Shown here piece by piece: positions 16,222 to 24,642 of a stretch of 49,724 nt of DNA. Source of the stretch: Algiphilus sp. (GTDB lineage: Bacteria; Pseudomonadota; Gammaproteobacteria; Nevskiales; Nevskiaceae); assembly GCA_022763315.1 (NCBI GenBank), contig JALEHA010000179.1, positions 1 to 49,724 of the forward strand, written 5' to 3'. The position numbers and the translations under genes were made by a program. The notes beneath the pieces are model-generated. The model did not search any database, was not told where the DNA came from, and saw only the letters and a program-made list of their open reading frames with translations. The stretch's first letter is position 1; each line of letters starts with the position of its first letter.

Positions 16222-17640
16222 TCAGCCCTTGCCCTTGGGCGTCAGCTTGACCATCAGCTCGGAGTAGCCGCGCACGAAGTTGGACTGTACCCGTTCGGGC
16301 TCACCGACAACTTCGATCTTGTCGAAGCGCTTGAGCAGTTCTTCCCACAGGATGCGCAACTGCAATTCGGCCAGACGGTTGCCCATGCAGCGGTGGATGC
16401 CGTAGCCGAACGACAGATGGTTTCGCGCGTCCTTGCGATCGATGATGAAGGCATCGGGATTGTCGAACTTGCGTTCGTCGCGATTGCCCGAAGCAAACCA
16501 CATCACCACGCGATCGCCCTGCCGGATGGTCTGGCCATTCAGTTCCACATCCTGCGTGGCCACCCGCCGCATGTGCGCCAACGGGGTCTGCCAGCGGATG
16601 ATCTCGGAGACCATGTTCGGAATCAGGTCCGGGTTCGCCTTCAGCTTGTCGAATTCCTCCGGGAACTGATTCATGGCGAGCACGCCACCGCTCATGCTGT
16701 TGCGCGTGGTGTCATTGCCGCCAACGATGAGCAGTCCCAGGTTGCCGATGAACTCCATCGGGCGATTGATCATGCTCTTCGTGTCGTCGTTGCTCTGCAA
16801 CATGCTGATCAGGTCGAATCCAGGCGCTTCGCCCGCAGCCCGACGGGCCTCCTTGTCGCGCCACAGCTGGGAGAAAGCCCAGGCCATGTCAGCGGCCGCT
16901 TCGAACATGTTCTCTTCATCGTCGAACTCGCCGCCGGTCGCCGCCGCATTGCCTGCCAATCGGTCGGACCAGTCGATCAGCTTGTGCCGTTCCTCGTACG
17001 GGAAGTCCAGCAGGGTGGCCAGCATGCGGCCCGTCAACTCCTTCGAGACCGCTGGCACCCAGTTGAAGGGTTCACCCAGGGGCAGGCTGTCGAGCACCTC
17101 CCCGGTGCGCAGGCGGATCAGCCCTTCCATCTCCTTCAGGTTCTGCGGTGCGACCACGCCCTGGACCGAGCGGCGCTGCACGTCATGCTTGGGCGGGTCC
17201 ATCGCGATGAACATCTCCACCGACAGCCCCTCCGGGGGATCGCCCAGGATGATGAACGGCTCCGAGGAGAAGAGTTCGTGATGCTTGTCCACGAACAGGA
17301 TGTCCTCGTAGCGCGTCACCGACCAGAACGGCCCGAACGGACTGTTCTTCAGGTAGTGCACCGGGGCCTCGTCGCGCAGCCGCTTGAAATAGGGGCCCCA
17401 CTCGCCCTGCCGGTACAGGAAGGGGTTGCTGAGGTCGACCTCATCGAGCGCCAGTGTGGTGACATCGGGAACCGGTGCTTCTACGAAGTTGGGGGCCGGT
17501 CGCCGCGGGCCGACAAGTTTCTTCTTGACGTTGACCAACGCCTTCAGCCCCCGGATCTGCCAGTGCATCGGCACCACCCGGGAGGTGGCATTGACGACTC
17601 GGGTCTGGATTGCATCCATTGACTGGGTTTGTGTTGACAT
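16222..17640 (-). CDS. CYP153-family cytochrome P450 alkane hydroxylase
   Basis: A 472-residue class I P450 predicted to hydroxylate the terminal carbon of medium-chain alkanes or fatty acids. The heme loop is FGYGIHRCMG with the cysteine ligand at residue 418. The oxygen-binding I helix reads LLIVGGNDTTRNSMSGG, the CYP153 form, and the K helix has EIIRW. Electrons would come from the adjacent ferredoxin. The ATG at 17640 has GGAGG 5 bp upstream; a GTG at 17658 overlapping the ferredoxin stop is an alternative. The gene lies in a segment bounded by IS481-like ends, and its downstream alcohol dehydrogenase and any reductase gene have been lost. Confidence 0.95.
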   Translation of the reverse strand: MSTQTQSMDAIQTRVVNATSRVVPMHWQIRGLKALVNVKKKLVGPRRPAPNFVEAPVPDVTTLALDEVDLSNPFLYRQGEWGPYFKRLRDEAPVHYLKNSPFGPFWSVTRYEDILFVDKHHELFSSEPFIILGDPPEGLSVEMFIAMDPPKHDVQRRSVQGVVAPQNLKEMEGLIRLRTGEVLDSLPLGEPFNWVPAVSKELTGRMLATLLDFPYEERHKLIDWSDRLAGNAAATGGEFDDEENMFEAAADMAWAFSQLWRDKEARRAAGEAPGFDLISMLQSNDDTKSMINRPMEFIGNLGLLIVGGNDTTRNSMSGGVLAMNQFPEEFDKLKANPDLIPNMVSEIIRWQTPLAHMRRVATQDVELNGQTIRQGDRVVMWFASGNRDERKFDNPDAFIIDRKDARNHLSFGYGIHRCMGNRLAELQLRILWEELLKRFDKIEVVGEPERVQSNFVRGYSELMVKLTPKGKG

Positions 17641-17654
17641 GGCGTCCTCCGTGC

Positions 17655-17975
17655 TCACATTTGGAATTCAGGCAGGCGAACGGTCATGCCGTCCATCGCC
17701 TCTGTGGTGTTGACCTGACAGCCCAGACGCGAGGTTCTCGCTCGCTCAGGGGTCATGGACAGCATCTGCTCTTCGTCATAACCGAGCACGCCGGTCTTGT
17801 CGAACCACTCGTCCGCGACGATGACGTGGCAAGTGCCACAGGCACATTCCCCACCGCAGTCCCCGTCGATGCCGGGGATCGCGTTATCGACTGCAACTTG
17901 CATCAGGGAAGCGCCGGCGTCGAAGTCAGCGACATGCTCGGTGCTGTCGTGCGCGATGAAGGTGATTCTGCCCAT
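17655..17975 (-). CDS. [2Fe-2S] ferredoxin, redox partner of the P450
   Basis: A 106-residue adrenodoxin/putidaredoxin-type ferredoxin. The cluster ligands are C40, C46, C49 and C86 (Cx5Cx2C...C), in DGDCGGECACGTCH and RLGCQV; C44 is an additional cysteine. The C-terminus VRLPEFQM is typical of bacterial P450 ferredoxins. AAAGGAGAAAGG precedes the ATG at 17975. It lies 14 bp upstream of the P450 start, so the two are cotranscribed. No ferredoxin reductase gene is present in the window, so one must be supplied from elsewhere. Confidence 0.95.
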   Translation of the reverse strand: MGRITFIAHDSTEHVADFDAGASLMQVAVDNAIPGIDGDCGGECACGTCHVIVADEWFDKTGVLGYDEEQMLSMTPERARTSRLGCQVNTTEAMDGMTVRLPEFQM

Positions 17976-18096
17976 TGCCTTTCTCCTTTCATATCTGTCC
18001 AAGCCAGATCGTAGTAGCGAGTCGGCAGACCGGGGAGGACAGTTTTTGACAACGCGGGGGCATTTGAAGACACTGGTTGCCTCCTGGGGAGGGCGA
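17976..18096. promoter_or_regulatory. Divergent promoter region, ferredoxin/P450 versus AraC regulator
   Basis: This 121-bp gap separates two divergent starts and should contain both promoters and AraC sites. A TTGACA at 18046-18051 is a possible -35 for the regulator, but no good -10 follows at 17 bp. I see no clear direct repeat for AraC binding. Confidence 0.5.
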
Positions 18097-19146
18097 ATGA
18101 TGAAGACGCCGCATGCCGAGTGCTCGCACAGCCCTGAAGCCGACATTCCGTCGAACTACTCACGGCTGATCGCGCGTGAACTGGGCCTCTCGGCGCGACA
18201 ACTGCCCGTGCTGCTGAGCGGTACCGGAGTCGAGGTCGCGCAGTTGCTGCGCGAGGACAGCCTGTTCACCGTGGCCGAGCAGATCGGGATTCTGCGCAAC
18301 GCACTGGCGTTGTCCGGCGAGCCGGAGTTCGGGTTGCGACTGGGCACGCGGCTGACCCCGGCGACGCACGGAGCCATGGGCTTCATCGCCTACAGCAGCC
18401 CCGACCTGTTCACCGCGCTGCAGGCGATTCACACGTTCCTGCCCACGCGCGCGAACTTCATCCAGATGGATCTGCAGCAGGTTGAAGGTCACCTGGAATG
18501 CCTGGTGAACTTTCATGTGTCGTTGTTGGATGAGGATGTCGAGCGTTGCCTTGCTGATGCGATGGTGAAGGTGCTATTCGAATTCGGCGAGTTCATTGTA
18601 GGCCGGCCCTTGTACGAGGCCGAAGTCTGTTTCGCCCATCCAGCGCCCGCGCACCGAGCCATCTACGCGGACTACCTGCCCGGGCGGCTGCGCTTTGGCT
18701 GTCATCAGTTGACGTGCAGAATTCCAATGGCGGTGTGCCAGAAGCCGAACGCTTCCGCCAATCATGAGAACTATCGCCTGGCCTTGCAGCAGTGCGAATC
18801 CATGCTTGCGCGGTTGCAGACACGGGAGCCGGACTATCGGACCCAGCTCAAGAAGATGATGCTGTCCCGCCCACCCGGAACCCTCACCGAAGGGGAGGCG
18901 GCGGCTTCTCTGTTCATGAGCAAGCGCACCTTGGCGCGCAAGCTCAAACAAGAAAACAGTGGGTTTCGGCAACTTCGCGAAGAGATTCTGTCCCGGCAGG
19001 CGGTGAACTACTTGTTGGATGGCCAAATGCCCGTCGAGGCCATCGCGTCGCTGCTCAACTATCATGACTCCGCGAGCTTCAGGCGCGCCTTCAAGCGCTG
19101 GTACGGCTGTCCGCCCGAGCAGTACAGACACAGTGTCGGTCAATGA
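18097..19146 (+). CDS. AraC-family transcriptional regulator (OruR/Arabinose-binding-N type)
   Basis: A 349-residue regulator with an N-terminal Arabinose_bd domain (ARELGLSARQLPVLLSGTGV onward, about 20-210) and a C-terminal double HTH. The latter shows EGEAAASLFMSKRTLARKL and VEAIASLLNYHDSASFRRAF, then the terminal motif WYGCPPEQYR. This architecture is common for activators next to CYP153 and alkane-oxidation genes. The ATG at 18097 follows GGGGAGGG. The divergent position next to the ferredoxin makes it the likely activator of the P450 operon in response to alkane or its oxidation product. Confidence 0.9.
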   Translation: MMKTPHAECSHSPEADIPSNYSRLIARELGLSARQLPVLLSGTGVEVAQLLREDSLFTVAEQIGILRNALALSGEPEFGLRLGTRLTPATHGAMGFIAYSSPDLFTALQAIHTFLPTRANFIQMDLQQVEGHLECLVNFHVSLLDEDVERCLADAMVKVLFEFGEFIVGRPLYEAEVCFAHPAPAHRAIYADYLPGRLRFGCHQLTCRIPMAVCQKPNASANHENYRLALQQCESMLARLQTREPDYRTQLKKMMLSRPPGTLTEGEAAASLFMSKRTLARKLKQENSGFRQLREEILSRQAVNYLLDGQMPVEAIASLLNYHDSASFRRAFKRWYGCPPEQYRHSVGQ

Positions 19147-19209
19147 GTCATGTGGCCGTAGGGTCCATGATTCCGACCGAGTGAACCGCCGATCTCTGGA
19201 GAGCTGCTT

Positions 19210-19236
19210 TGTGTGAACCCACCGGGCTGTTCATGG
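19210..19236 (+). mobile_element. IS481-like terminal inverted repeat remnant
   Basis: TGTGTGAACCCACCGGGCTG... matches the reverse complement of the IS481 right end at 15513-15539 at 22 of 27 positions by hand count, and all five differences are transitions. It is oriented so that the P450 segment lies between two IS ends. No transposase follows. The surrounding 19147-19395 interval otherwise contains no gene I recognise, only a short open frame of about 32 codons from 19232. Confidence 0.6.
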
Positions 19237-19395
19237 ATGACCGGCTGGTGAAGAACTCCAACGCCTTGAAATGGCGCTATAACTGCGGCTGCAAGGCGAT
19301 GTTTCTGGCGGTGATTTCGGGCGAGGGGTGAACCGCCCCGAGAATCCGGGGAGGCTAGAAAAGTCGGGGGTGCAGGGAGATTCTCACCGGCCTGG

Positions 19396-20010
19396 CTAGG
19401 CCCGCAGGCGATTATCGATCACGCCGTCCATGATCACTCGCCAGACCAGATCGCCGACGGCATCGAGCGCGTATTCGCCATTGGGGTCGAACCAGGTCGC
19501 GACCCAGTTGAGCGCACCAAGGCCGATCAGGCGTAGCAAGCGACCGTCGATATTCTTCTGGATCACGCCCTGCTTGATCATGGTCTCGATGATATCGGTC
19601 CAGAAGGACTCGTACTGGTCGCGCAGGGCAACGATTTCCTCGCGCGCCTCCGGCCTCAGTGCGCGCCACTCGAACAGCAGCACGTAAACCGTATCCGAAT
19701 CGGTCACCAGGGCGCGCAGGTGCGCATTGATGCAAAGGCGCAGCTGTTCCGCCGGGTCGTTCGAGCTGGCGAACGCCCCTTCGACCTCTTCCGTGACCAC
19801 CTCGACTCCCCGGCGCATCAGCGCAACAAGAAGTGCCTCCTTGGTGTGGTAGCGATAGTACAAGCTTCCGGGAAGCATGTCGCAGGCTTCGGCGATCTCC
19901 TTGAGTGAGACCTTTTCGAATCCTTTCCGGCGAAAGAGCCGCGCCGCGTTGGCCAGAATGTGGTCCTGATCGCCCGACTTCCGCACAGGCGGGGCCGATT
20001 GGTGAACCAT
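19396..20010 (-). CDS. TetR/AcrR-family transcriptional regulator
   Basis: A 204-residue repressor. The HTH (about 15-60) reads ILANAARLFRRKGFEKVSLK, then EIAEACDMLPGSLYYRYHTK, the TetR consensus; the remaining helices form the ligand domain. I place the start at 20010, with GGAGGAG about 12 bp upstream; a longer frame to 20241 is not family-like. It faces away from the DUF445 operon across a 758-bp gap that contains a palindromic operator candidate at 20427. By position it is the best candidate to control the catabolic cluster, with an acyl-CoA or hydrophobic ligand as a plausible inducer. Confidence 0.88.
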   Translation of the reverse strand: MVHQSAPPVRKSGDQDHILANAARLFRRKGFEKVSLKEIAEACDMLPGSLYYRYHTKEALLVALMRRGVEVVTEEVEGAFASSNDPAEQLRLCINAHLRALVTDSDTVYVLLFEWRALRPEAREEIVALRDQYESFWTDIIETMIKQGVIQKNIDGRLLRLIGLGALNWVATWFDPNGEYALDAVGDLVWRVIMDGVIDNRLRA

Positions 20011-20768
20011 CGTCTCGACATCTCCTCCACAGGCCTGCTTGCTTCTTGGCATAACGGCAACGGCCAGAGCGTGTTCGTGGATTGTATCCGATTGCACGCG
20101 CAGGCCTTGAAGGCGCGCCTGGGGCGGGTTGCCAGTGAGTGCGTCTTCGCCGGCGCCGACGACGTACCGCCTGACCACTCGGCCTGGCAGCGCTTGCATG
20201 TGATGCCGAGGAGAGGCGTGGCCGTGACGCTCACCGTCCAAGCGCTTGAGTGCGGAGCGGTCAGCCGACGCGGCGTATGCAACAGTGACGTCGTGCCAAG
20301 CGGCGGCGGCAGCTGTTTACCGGGCGCAGCCGCGGCAGGGGAGGTATCGCACCTTCCGTCGGCGAAGAGGCCGGGCGTGCGAACCCCGCGCCGTTTGCGA
20401 TCGGCCGCGTTCAGCGGCTAAGCTCCCGAACGTTTGTTAGACTGCATGCCGGAACCGGCAACCGCCGGTCGGTCCCTGCCATCCGGAGCACCCTTGGACT
20501 TTCAGCCCGACGAGCAGCTGCTCAGCATCGAGGACGCTGCACGCATGCTGCGCGCGCGCTCTGCTGGCGGCCCCTGGCTGCAGAACGACCGCCGCGGCGG
20601 CTCTCCGCAGGATTCCCACCGCGCGCTCGCCGAGGGCCCGCTGCATCCGTCCGACGTGGGCGGCGTGTACACCGGTTCGTCCCGTCACGCTCCGGCCCGC
20701 GTCTCGATTCCCGCGCCTCTCGACCTGCACACGAAGTGCGTTGACTCGAGCATTCGGCAGGAGGGCTC
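20011..20768. other. Long gene-free interval between TetR and the DUF445 operon
   Basis: Open frames here (for example 20434-20772, and minus-strand frames across 20437-20730) lack ribosome sites, family resemblance and coherent composition, and I do not call them genes. The interval contains the operator candidate at 20427-20440 with TAGACT (a -10-like hexamer) directly overlapping its right end, so transcription of the DUF445 operon could begin about 20450 with a leader near 320 nt. Nothing else is recognised. Confidence 0.5.
20427..20440. promoter_or_regulatory. Palindromic operator candidate CGAACGTTTGTTAG
   Basis: Its reverse complement CTAACAAACGTTCG differs at one position from the site at 25666 (CTAACTAACGTTCG) and resembles CTAACGAATGTTAG at 47890. 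The half-sites are 5 bp with a 4-bp spacer, as for TetR-family operators. A -10-like TAGACT overlaps its right end. Confidence 0.6.
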
Positions 20769-22004
20769 ATGAGTCTGGATGCGCTGTGGGCCGAGCTGCA
20801 GGCGAATCTGTGGGTGTACCTCGCCATCCCGCTGGTTGCTGGGCTGGTGGGCTACGTGACCAAGGCGCTGGCCGTGCAGATGATCTTCCGGCCACTGGAG
20901 TTCGTCGGCATTCCACCCTGGCTCGGCTGGCAGGGCATCCTCCCGCGCAAGGCGCACAAGATCGCCGGGGACTCGGCGGACTTGATGGCTACGCGTCTGC
21001 TCGATTCCGAGGAGCTTTTCCAGCAGCTGGATCGCGACCGGATGATGCTGGAGCTGGAGAAGCCGCTGATGGCGGCGGCCGAGTCCCTGATTCGCGAGAT
21101 CGGCGAAACCTATGCACCGGGCGTCTGGGCGCGCATGCCGCTGTCGTGGCGCCGCCGTGTGATCGCGCGCTTCCAGAGCGAGATCCCGGGCATGGTGGCC
21201 GAGCTCTGGGATCAAGCCTCCGGCAACGTCGCCGAGTACTTCGACATCCGCCGAGTGGTGACCGAGAACCTGGTTCGCGACAAGGCCAAGCTCAACGACA
21301 TCTTCTGGCGCGTCGGCGGGCCGGAGCTGCGCTTCTTCCGCAACATCGGCTTCCTGTTCGGTCTGGGTATCGGCCTGGTGCAGTTGGCTTGCTGGATCAC
21401 CTGGCACGAGCCGCTGCTGATGCCGCTGTTCGGTGGCATGATCGGCCTCGTCAGCGACTGGGTGGCCCTGCAGATGCTGTTCCGGCCGCGGCGGCCCAAG
21501 AAGTTTCTCGGCTTCACCCTGCAGGGCAAGTTCCTGGCGCGCCAGCAAGAAGTCGCCCAGGACTACGCCAGCCTGATGGCCAACGAGCTGCTGACGCCGG
21601 CCCACATGATCGAGGAACTGCTACGCGGGCCGGCAATGGACCGCATTGTCGAGCTGGCCCACCAGCGCGTGCGCGAGGCGATCGACGCGCGGCTGGGCTG
21701 GGCTCAGCCCGTCGTGGTCTTGGCGCTGGGCCATGAGCAGTACGAGGATATGCGCAAGCTGGTGGCCCAGCGTCTCGTCGATCTGATTCCGGTGGCGTCG
21801 CAGACGGTGGAGCGCTACGCGCGGGATGCGCTCGACATCAACTCGACGATCGTCTCCCGCATGGGTCGGCTGTCGCCGGAGGAGTTCGAATCCGTGCTGC
21901 GCCCGGCGTTCAAGGAGAACGAGATTATCGTCGTGATCGCCGGAGCCATCCTGGGGGCGCTTATCGGAGAGCTTCAGGTCTTCTTCATGCTCGGCGGGCA
22001 CTGA
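20769..22004 (+). CDS. DUF445-family membrane protein
   Basis: A 411-residue protein with an N-terminal transmembrane segment (about 15-35, LWVYLAIPLVAGLVGYVTK), a central hydrophobic pair (about 190-225) and a C-terminal segment (about 380-405, IIVVIAGAILGALIGE). Two internal repeats of the pattern ALAVQMIFRPLEF and WVALQMLFRPRRP, with GKFLARQQE, are the DUF445 hallmark. Function is unknown for the family. GGAGGG lies 5 bp before the ATG. It is the first gene of a run that includes a methyltransferase and SDR enzymes, so an envelope role linked to that pathway is possible. Confidence 0.85.
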   Translation: MSLDALWAELQANLWVYLAIPLVAGLVGYVTKALAVQMIFRPLEFVGIPPWLGWQGILPRKAHKIAGDSADLMATRLLDSEELFQQLDRDRMMLELEKPLMAAAESLIREIGETYAPGVWARMPLSWRRRVIARFQSEIPGMVAELWDQASGNVAEYFDIRRVVTENLVRDKAKLNDIFWRVGGPELRFFRNIGFLFGLGIGLVQLACWITWHEPLLMPLFGGMIGLVSDWVALQMLFRPRRPKKFLGFTLQGKFLARQQEVAQDYASLMANELLTPAHMIEELLRGPAMDRIVELAHQRVREAIDARLGWAQPVVVLALGHEQYEDMRKLVAQRLVDLIPVASQTVERYARDALDINSTIVSRMGRLSPEEFESVLRPAFKENEIIVVIAGAILGALIGELQVFFMLGGH

Positions 22005-22092
22005 GGAAAGCGGCACCGCGCGGTGCTGCGGGGCGCGCATAGGCCGGGGACGCAACCGCCAGCCGCACGGACATAACGGGAGGAAATTCATC

Positions 22093-22992
22093 GTGAGCGA
22101 TTCGGCAAGCATCAGCCCCACGGGCCACTACACGGGCCTGGTGTGGGTGCGGCACGGTCTGTCCCATCCCGCGCTGGCGACCACCACCGGCCACCTGCTG
22201 TTCTGGGGTTTCAAGCCGGTGGTCCTGGCGGCGCAGTGGGCGGGGGTGCCGGCGATCGACAGTTTCCTGCTGACGCGCCACCGGCTCATCGACCTCCGGC
22301 TGGACGAGGCAATCCGCAGCGGGCGCGTCGGTCAGGTGATCGAGATTGCCAGCGGCCTCTCGGCGCGCGGCTGGCGCTTCAATCAGCGCTATGGCGAGGC
22401 GCTGAGCTATATCGAGGCGGATCTGCCGGGCATGGCGCAGCGCAAGCGCGAGGCGCTGGCGCGCATGGGCGGCCCGCAGCCCGGGCACCGGGTGGTGGAC
22501 ATCGACGCGCTGGCCGACGGCGGCCCACAGAGCCTGGATGCCGTCGCAGCGAGCCTGGACCGCGATCGCGGTCTCGCGCTGATCACCGAGGGCCTGGTCA
22601 ATTATTTCTCCGAGGCGGATGTGCGTAGTATGTGGCAACGCTTCTCGTCTCTGATGCGGCAGTTTCCCGAGGCCTGCTACTGGAGCGACATCGCCCTGTC
22701 GGACGACATGGGCGGGCGCGTGGCGCCCTTCGTCAGCGTTCTGTCGGCATTCGTGCGCGGGCGCGTGCACCTGCACTTCCGCGCGCCGACCGATGCCGAG
22801 GCGGCGCTGCGCGAGTGTGGCTTTGGGAGCGCGCGCGCCATCGACCCGGGCGAGTTCGCAGGCGCGCTCGGCGACATTCCGGGCGGCGTGTCGCGGCGAA
22901 TCCGCGTGATCGAGGCCACAACGGCGCCTGTGCCAGTAGCATCGGCTTCCACAACAACAGGAGGAGAAAGCGATGTCCACAACAGCAACTGA
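22093..22992 (+). CDS. LCM/PPM-family SAM-dependent methyltransferase
   Basis: A 299-residue protein of the leucine-carboxyl/Ppm1-like O-methyltransferase family. The SAM-site acid pattern appears as QVIEIASGLSARGWRF (about 76-91). SYIEADLPGMAQRK and LALITEGLVNYFSE follow, all characteristic of this family. Members methylate carboxyl or hydroxyl groups of small molecules or proteins; the substrate here is unknown. The GTG start at 22093 follows GGGAGGAAA. Its end overlaps the next SDR start by 20 bp. Placement among SDR genes suggests modification of a lipid-like intermediate. Confidence 0.85.
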   Translation: MSDSASISPTGHYTGLVWVRHGLSHPALATTTGHLLFWGFKPVVLAAQWAGVPAIDSFLLTRHRLIDLRLDEAIRSGRVGQVIEIASGLSARGWRFNQRYGEALSYIEADLPGMAQRKREALARMGGPQPGHRVVDIDALADGGPQSLDAVAASLDRDRGLALITEGLVNYFSEADVRSMWQRFSSLMRQFPEACYWSDIALSDDMGGRVAPFVSVLSAFVRGRVHLHFRAPTDAEAALRECGFGSARAIDPGEFAGALGDIPGGVSRRIRVIEATTAPVPVASASTTTGGESDVHNSN

Positions 22993-23803
22993 AGCGGGCA
23001 TGCAGGCCTTCGCGCTGAGCGGCAAGGTGGCGCTGGTCACTGGCGCCGGGCGCGGCATCGGCGCGCAGATCGCGCGCCGGTTGGCGGCCGCTGGCGCCGG
23101 GGTGATGGCCACCGATATCGACGGGCCGAGCGCGGAGGAGACGGCAGCGGCCATCGCGCAGGCCGGCGGCGCGGCGCAATCCGCCGCCCAGGACGTTACC
23201 GACGAAGCAGCCTGGGAAGCCATCATCGCGCAGACCGTGAGCCAGCTCGGCGGGTTGGACGTGCTGGTCAACAACGCCGGCATCGAATCCATGAGCTTCG
23301 TCGCCGACACCAGCCTGGACACCTTCCGGCGCATCATGGCGGTGAATGTCGAAGGCGTGTTCCTCGGCGTCAAGCACGCGGTGCGCGCCATGCGGCCCGG
23401 CGGCGCGGCCGGGCGCGGCGGCAGCATCATCAACCTGTCGTCAGTGGCCGGGCTGGTCGGCTCGCCCGGGCTGTCGGCCTACTGCGCCTCCAAGGGTGCC
23501 GTGCGCCTGCTGACCAAGGCCACGGCCGTGGAGTGCGGCGCGCTCCAACTCGGTATCCGGGTCAATTCGGTGCACCCCGGCGTCGTGCGCACCGACATGG
23601 GCGCCAGCGTGGTCTCGGGGATGGCGCGGCTCGGCCTGGTGCCGGATGCGGAGGCTGCCGAGGGCCTGGTGCAGACGATGCACCCGATCGGCATGAGCGA
23701 GCCGGACGACGTGGCGCAGGCCGTGCTGTTCCTGGCCAGCGAGGCTTCGCGCAGGACCACCGGCGCCGAGCTGCTGGTCGATGGCGGCATGGCCGCGCAG
23801 TAG
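22973..23803 (+). CDS. SDR-family NAD(P)-dependent oxidoreductase (1)
   Basis: A 276-residue classical SDR. Cofactor motif TGAGRGIG is near residue 23, NNAG marks the structural motif, and the catalytic Ser-Tyr-Lys occurs in NLSSVAG and YCASK. The aspartate in ATDIDG after beta-2 suggests NAD(H). The C-terminus FLASEASRRTTGAELLVDGG is the usual substrate-loop ending. AGGAGGAGAAAG precedes the ATG at 22973, inside the end of the methyltransferase gene. It is one of five SDRs here, likely oxidising a secondary alcohol to a ketone or the reverse. Confidence 0.93.
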   Translation: MSTTATEAGMQAFALSGKVALVTGAGRGIGAQIARRLAAAGAGVMATDIDGPSAEETAAAIAQAGGAAQSAAQDVTDEAAWEAIIAQTVSQLGGLDVLVNNAGIESMSFVADTSLDTFRRIMAVNVEGVFLGVKHAVRAMRPGGAAGRGGSIINLSSVAGLVGSPGLSAYCASKGAVRLLTKATAVECGALQLGIRVNSVHPGVVRTDMGASVVSGMARLGLVPDAEAAEGLVQTMHPIGMSEPDDVAQAVLFLASEASRRTTGAELLVDGGMAAQ

Positions 23804-23813
23804 CGGGAGCGTG

Positions 23814-24581
23814 ATGATGAGCAGAGTGCAGGGCAAGCGCTGTCTTGTGAGCGGCGCCGCGCGCGGCATCGGCCTGGCCGTCTGCGAGCGGCTGATCGAG
23901 GAAGGCGCGCAGGTCATGATGGCCGACGTGGACGCCGCATCCGGCGAGGCGCAGGCGCAGCGGCTGGGCGAGCATGCTGTGTTCCAGCCGCTGGATGTCA
24001 CCCGCGATGAGCAGTGGGACTCGGCCCTCGACGCGATCGAGCGGCGCTGGGGCGGTGTGGATGTGCTGGTCAACAACGCCGGCATCGCCCTGATGGGCGA
24101 CATTGAAAGCACCACGCCCGAGCAGTGGCAGCGCACGCTGGAGGTCAATCTGTCGGCGGTCATGCTGGGCACGCGCAAGGCCGTCGCGCGCATGAAGGGG
24201 CAGGGCGGCGCCATCGTCAACATGGCCTCGATCGAGGGTCTGATCGGCGAGCCCCTGGCGCTGGCCTACAACGCGGCCAAGGGCGGCGTGCGCCTGTTCA
24301 CGAAATCAGCGGCCGTCCACTGCGCGCGCGCGGGCTACGGCATCCGCATCAACTGCGTATGCCCCGGCTTCATCGACACCGAGATGGTGCGCGGCGCGGT
24401 CGGCGGGCTGGACGCGGAGGCGGCAGGGCAGTTCCAGCAGGCGCTGATGGCGCGCGTGCCCATGGGGCGCCTCGGGCAGGCGCGCGAAATCGCCAACGCC
24501 GTGCTGTTCGTGGCCTCCGACGAGGCCAGTTTCATGACCGGCGCCGACCTGGTGGTCGACGGTGGTCACACAGCCTGCTGA
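23814..24581 (+). CDS. SDR-family oxidoreductase (2)
   Basis: A 255-residue classical SDR with SGAARGIG in place of the more usual TG start of the cofactor motif, NNAG, Ser in NMASIEG and Tyr-Lys in YNAAK. MADVDA after beta-2 again points to NAD(H). It starts about 10 bp after the preceding SDR stop; ATG codons at 23814 and 23817 and a GTG at 23811 are alternatives. It shares the motif layout of SDR 1, but the two are not close duplicates. Confidence 0.92.
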   Translation: MMSRVQGKRCLVSGAARGIGLAVCERLIEEGAQVMMADVDAASGEAQAQRLGEHAVFQPLDVTRDEQWDSALDAIERRWGGVDVLVNNAGIALMGDIESTTPEQWQRTLEVNLSAVMLGTRKAVARMKGQGGAIVNMASIEGLIGEPLALAYNAAKGGVRLFTKSAAVHCARAGYGIRINCVCPGFIDTEMVRGAVGGLDAEAAGQFQQALMARVPMGRLGQAREIANAVLFVASDEASFMTGADLVVDGGHTAC

Positions 24582-24642
24582 AGACGCCGAGCGCTTAGCG
24601 GGCAGCAAGTACCACGCGGTTCAACACACAGGAGACGCAAGC

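Noticed and set aside
16132..17622. Long plus-strand open frame opposite the P450
   Set aside because: It is the complement of a fully motif-supported CYP153 gene.
20434..20772. Plus-strand 112-codon frame upstream of the DUF445 gene
   Set aside because: No ribosome site or family signal, and it starts in the operator/promoter region.
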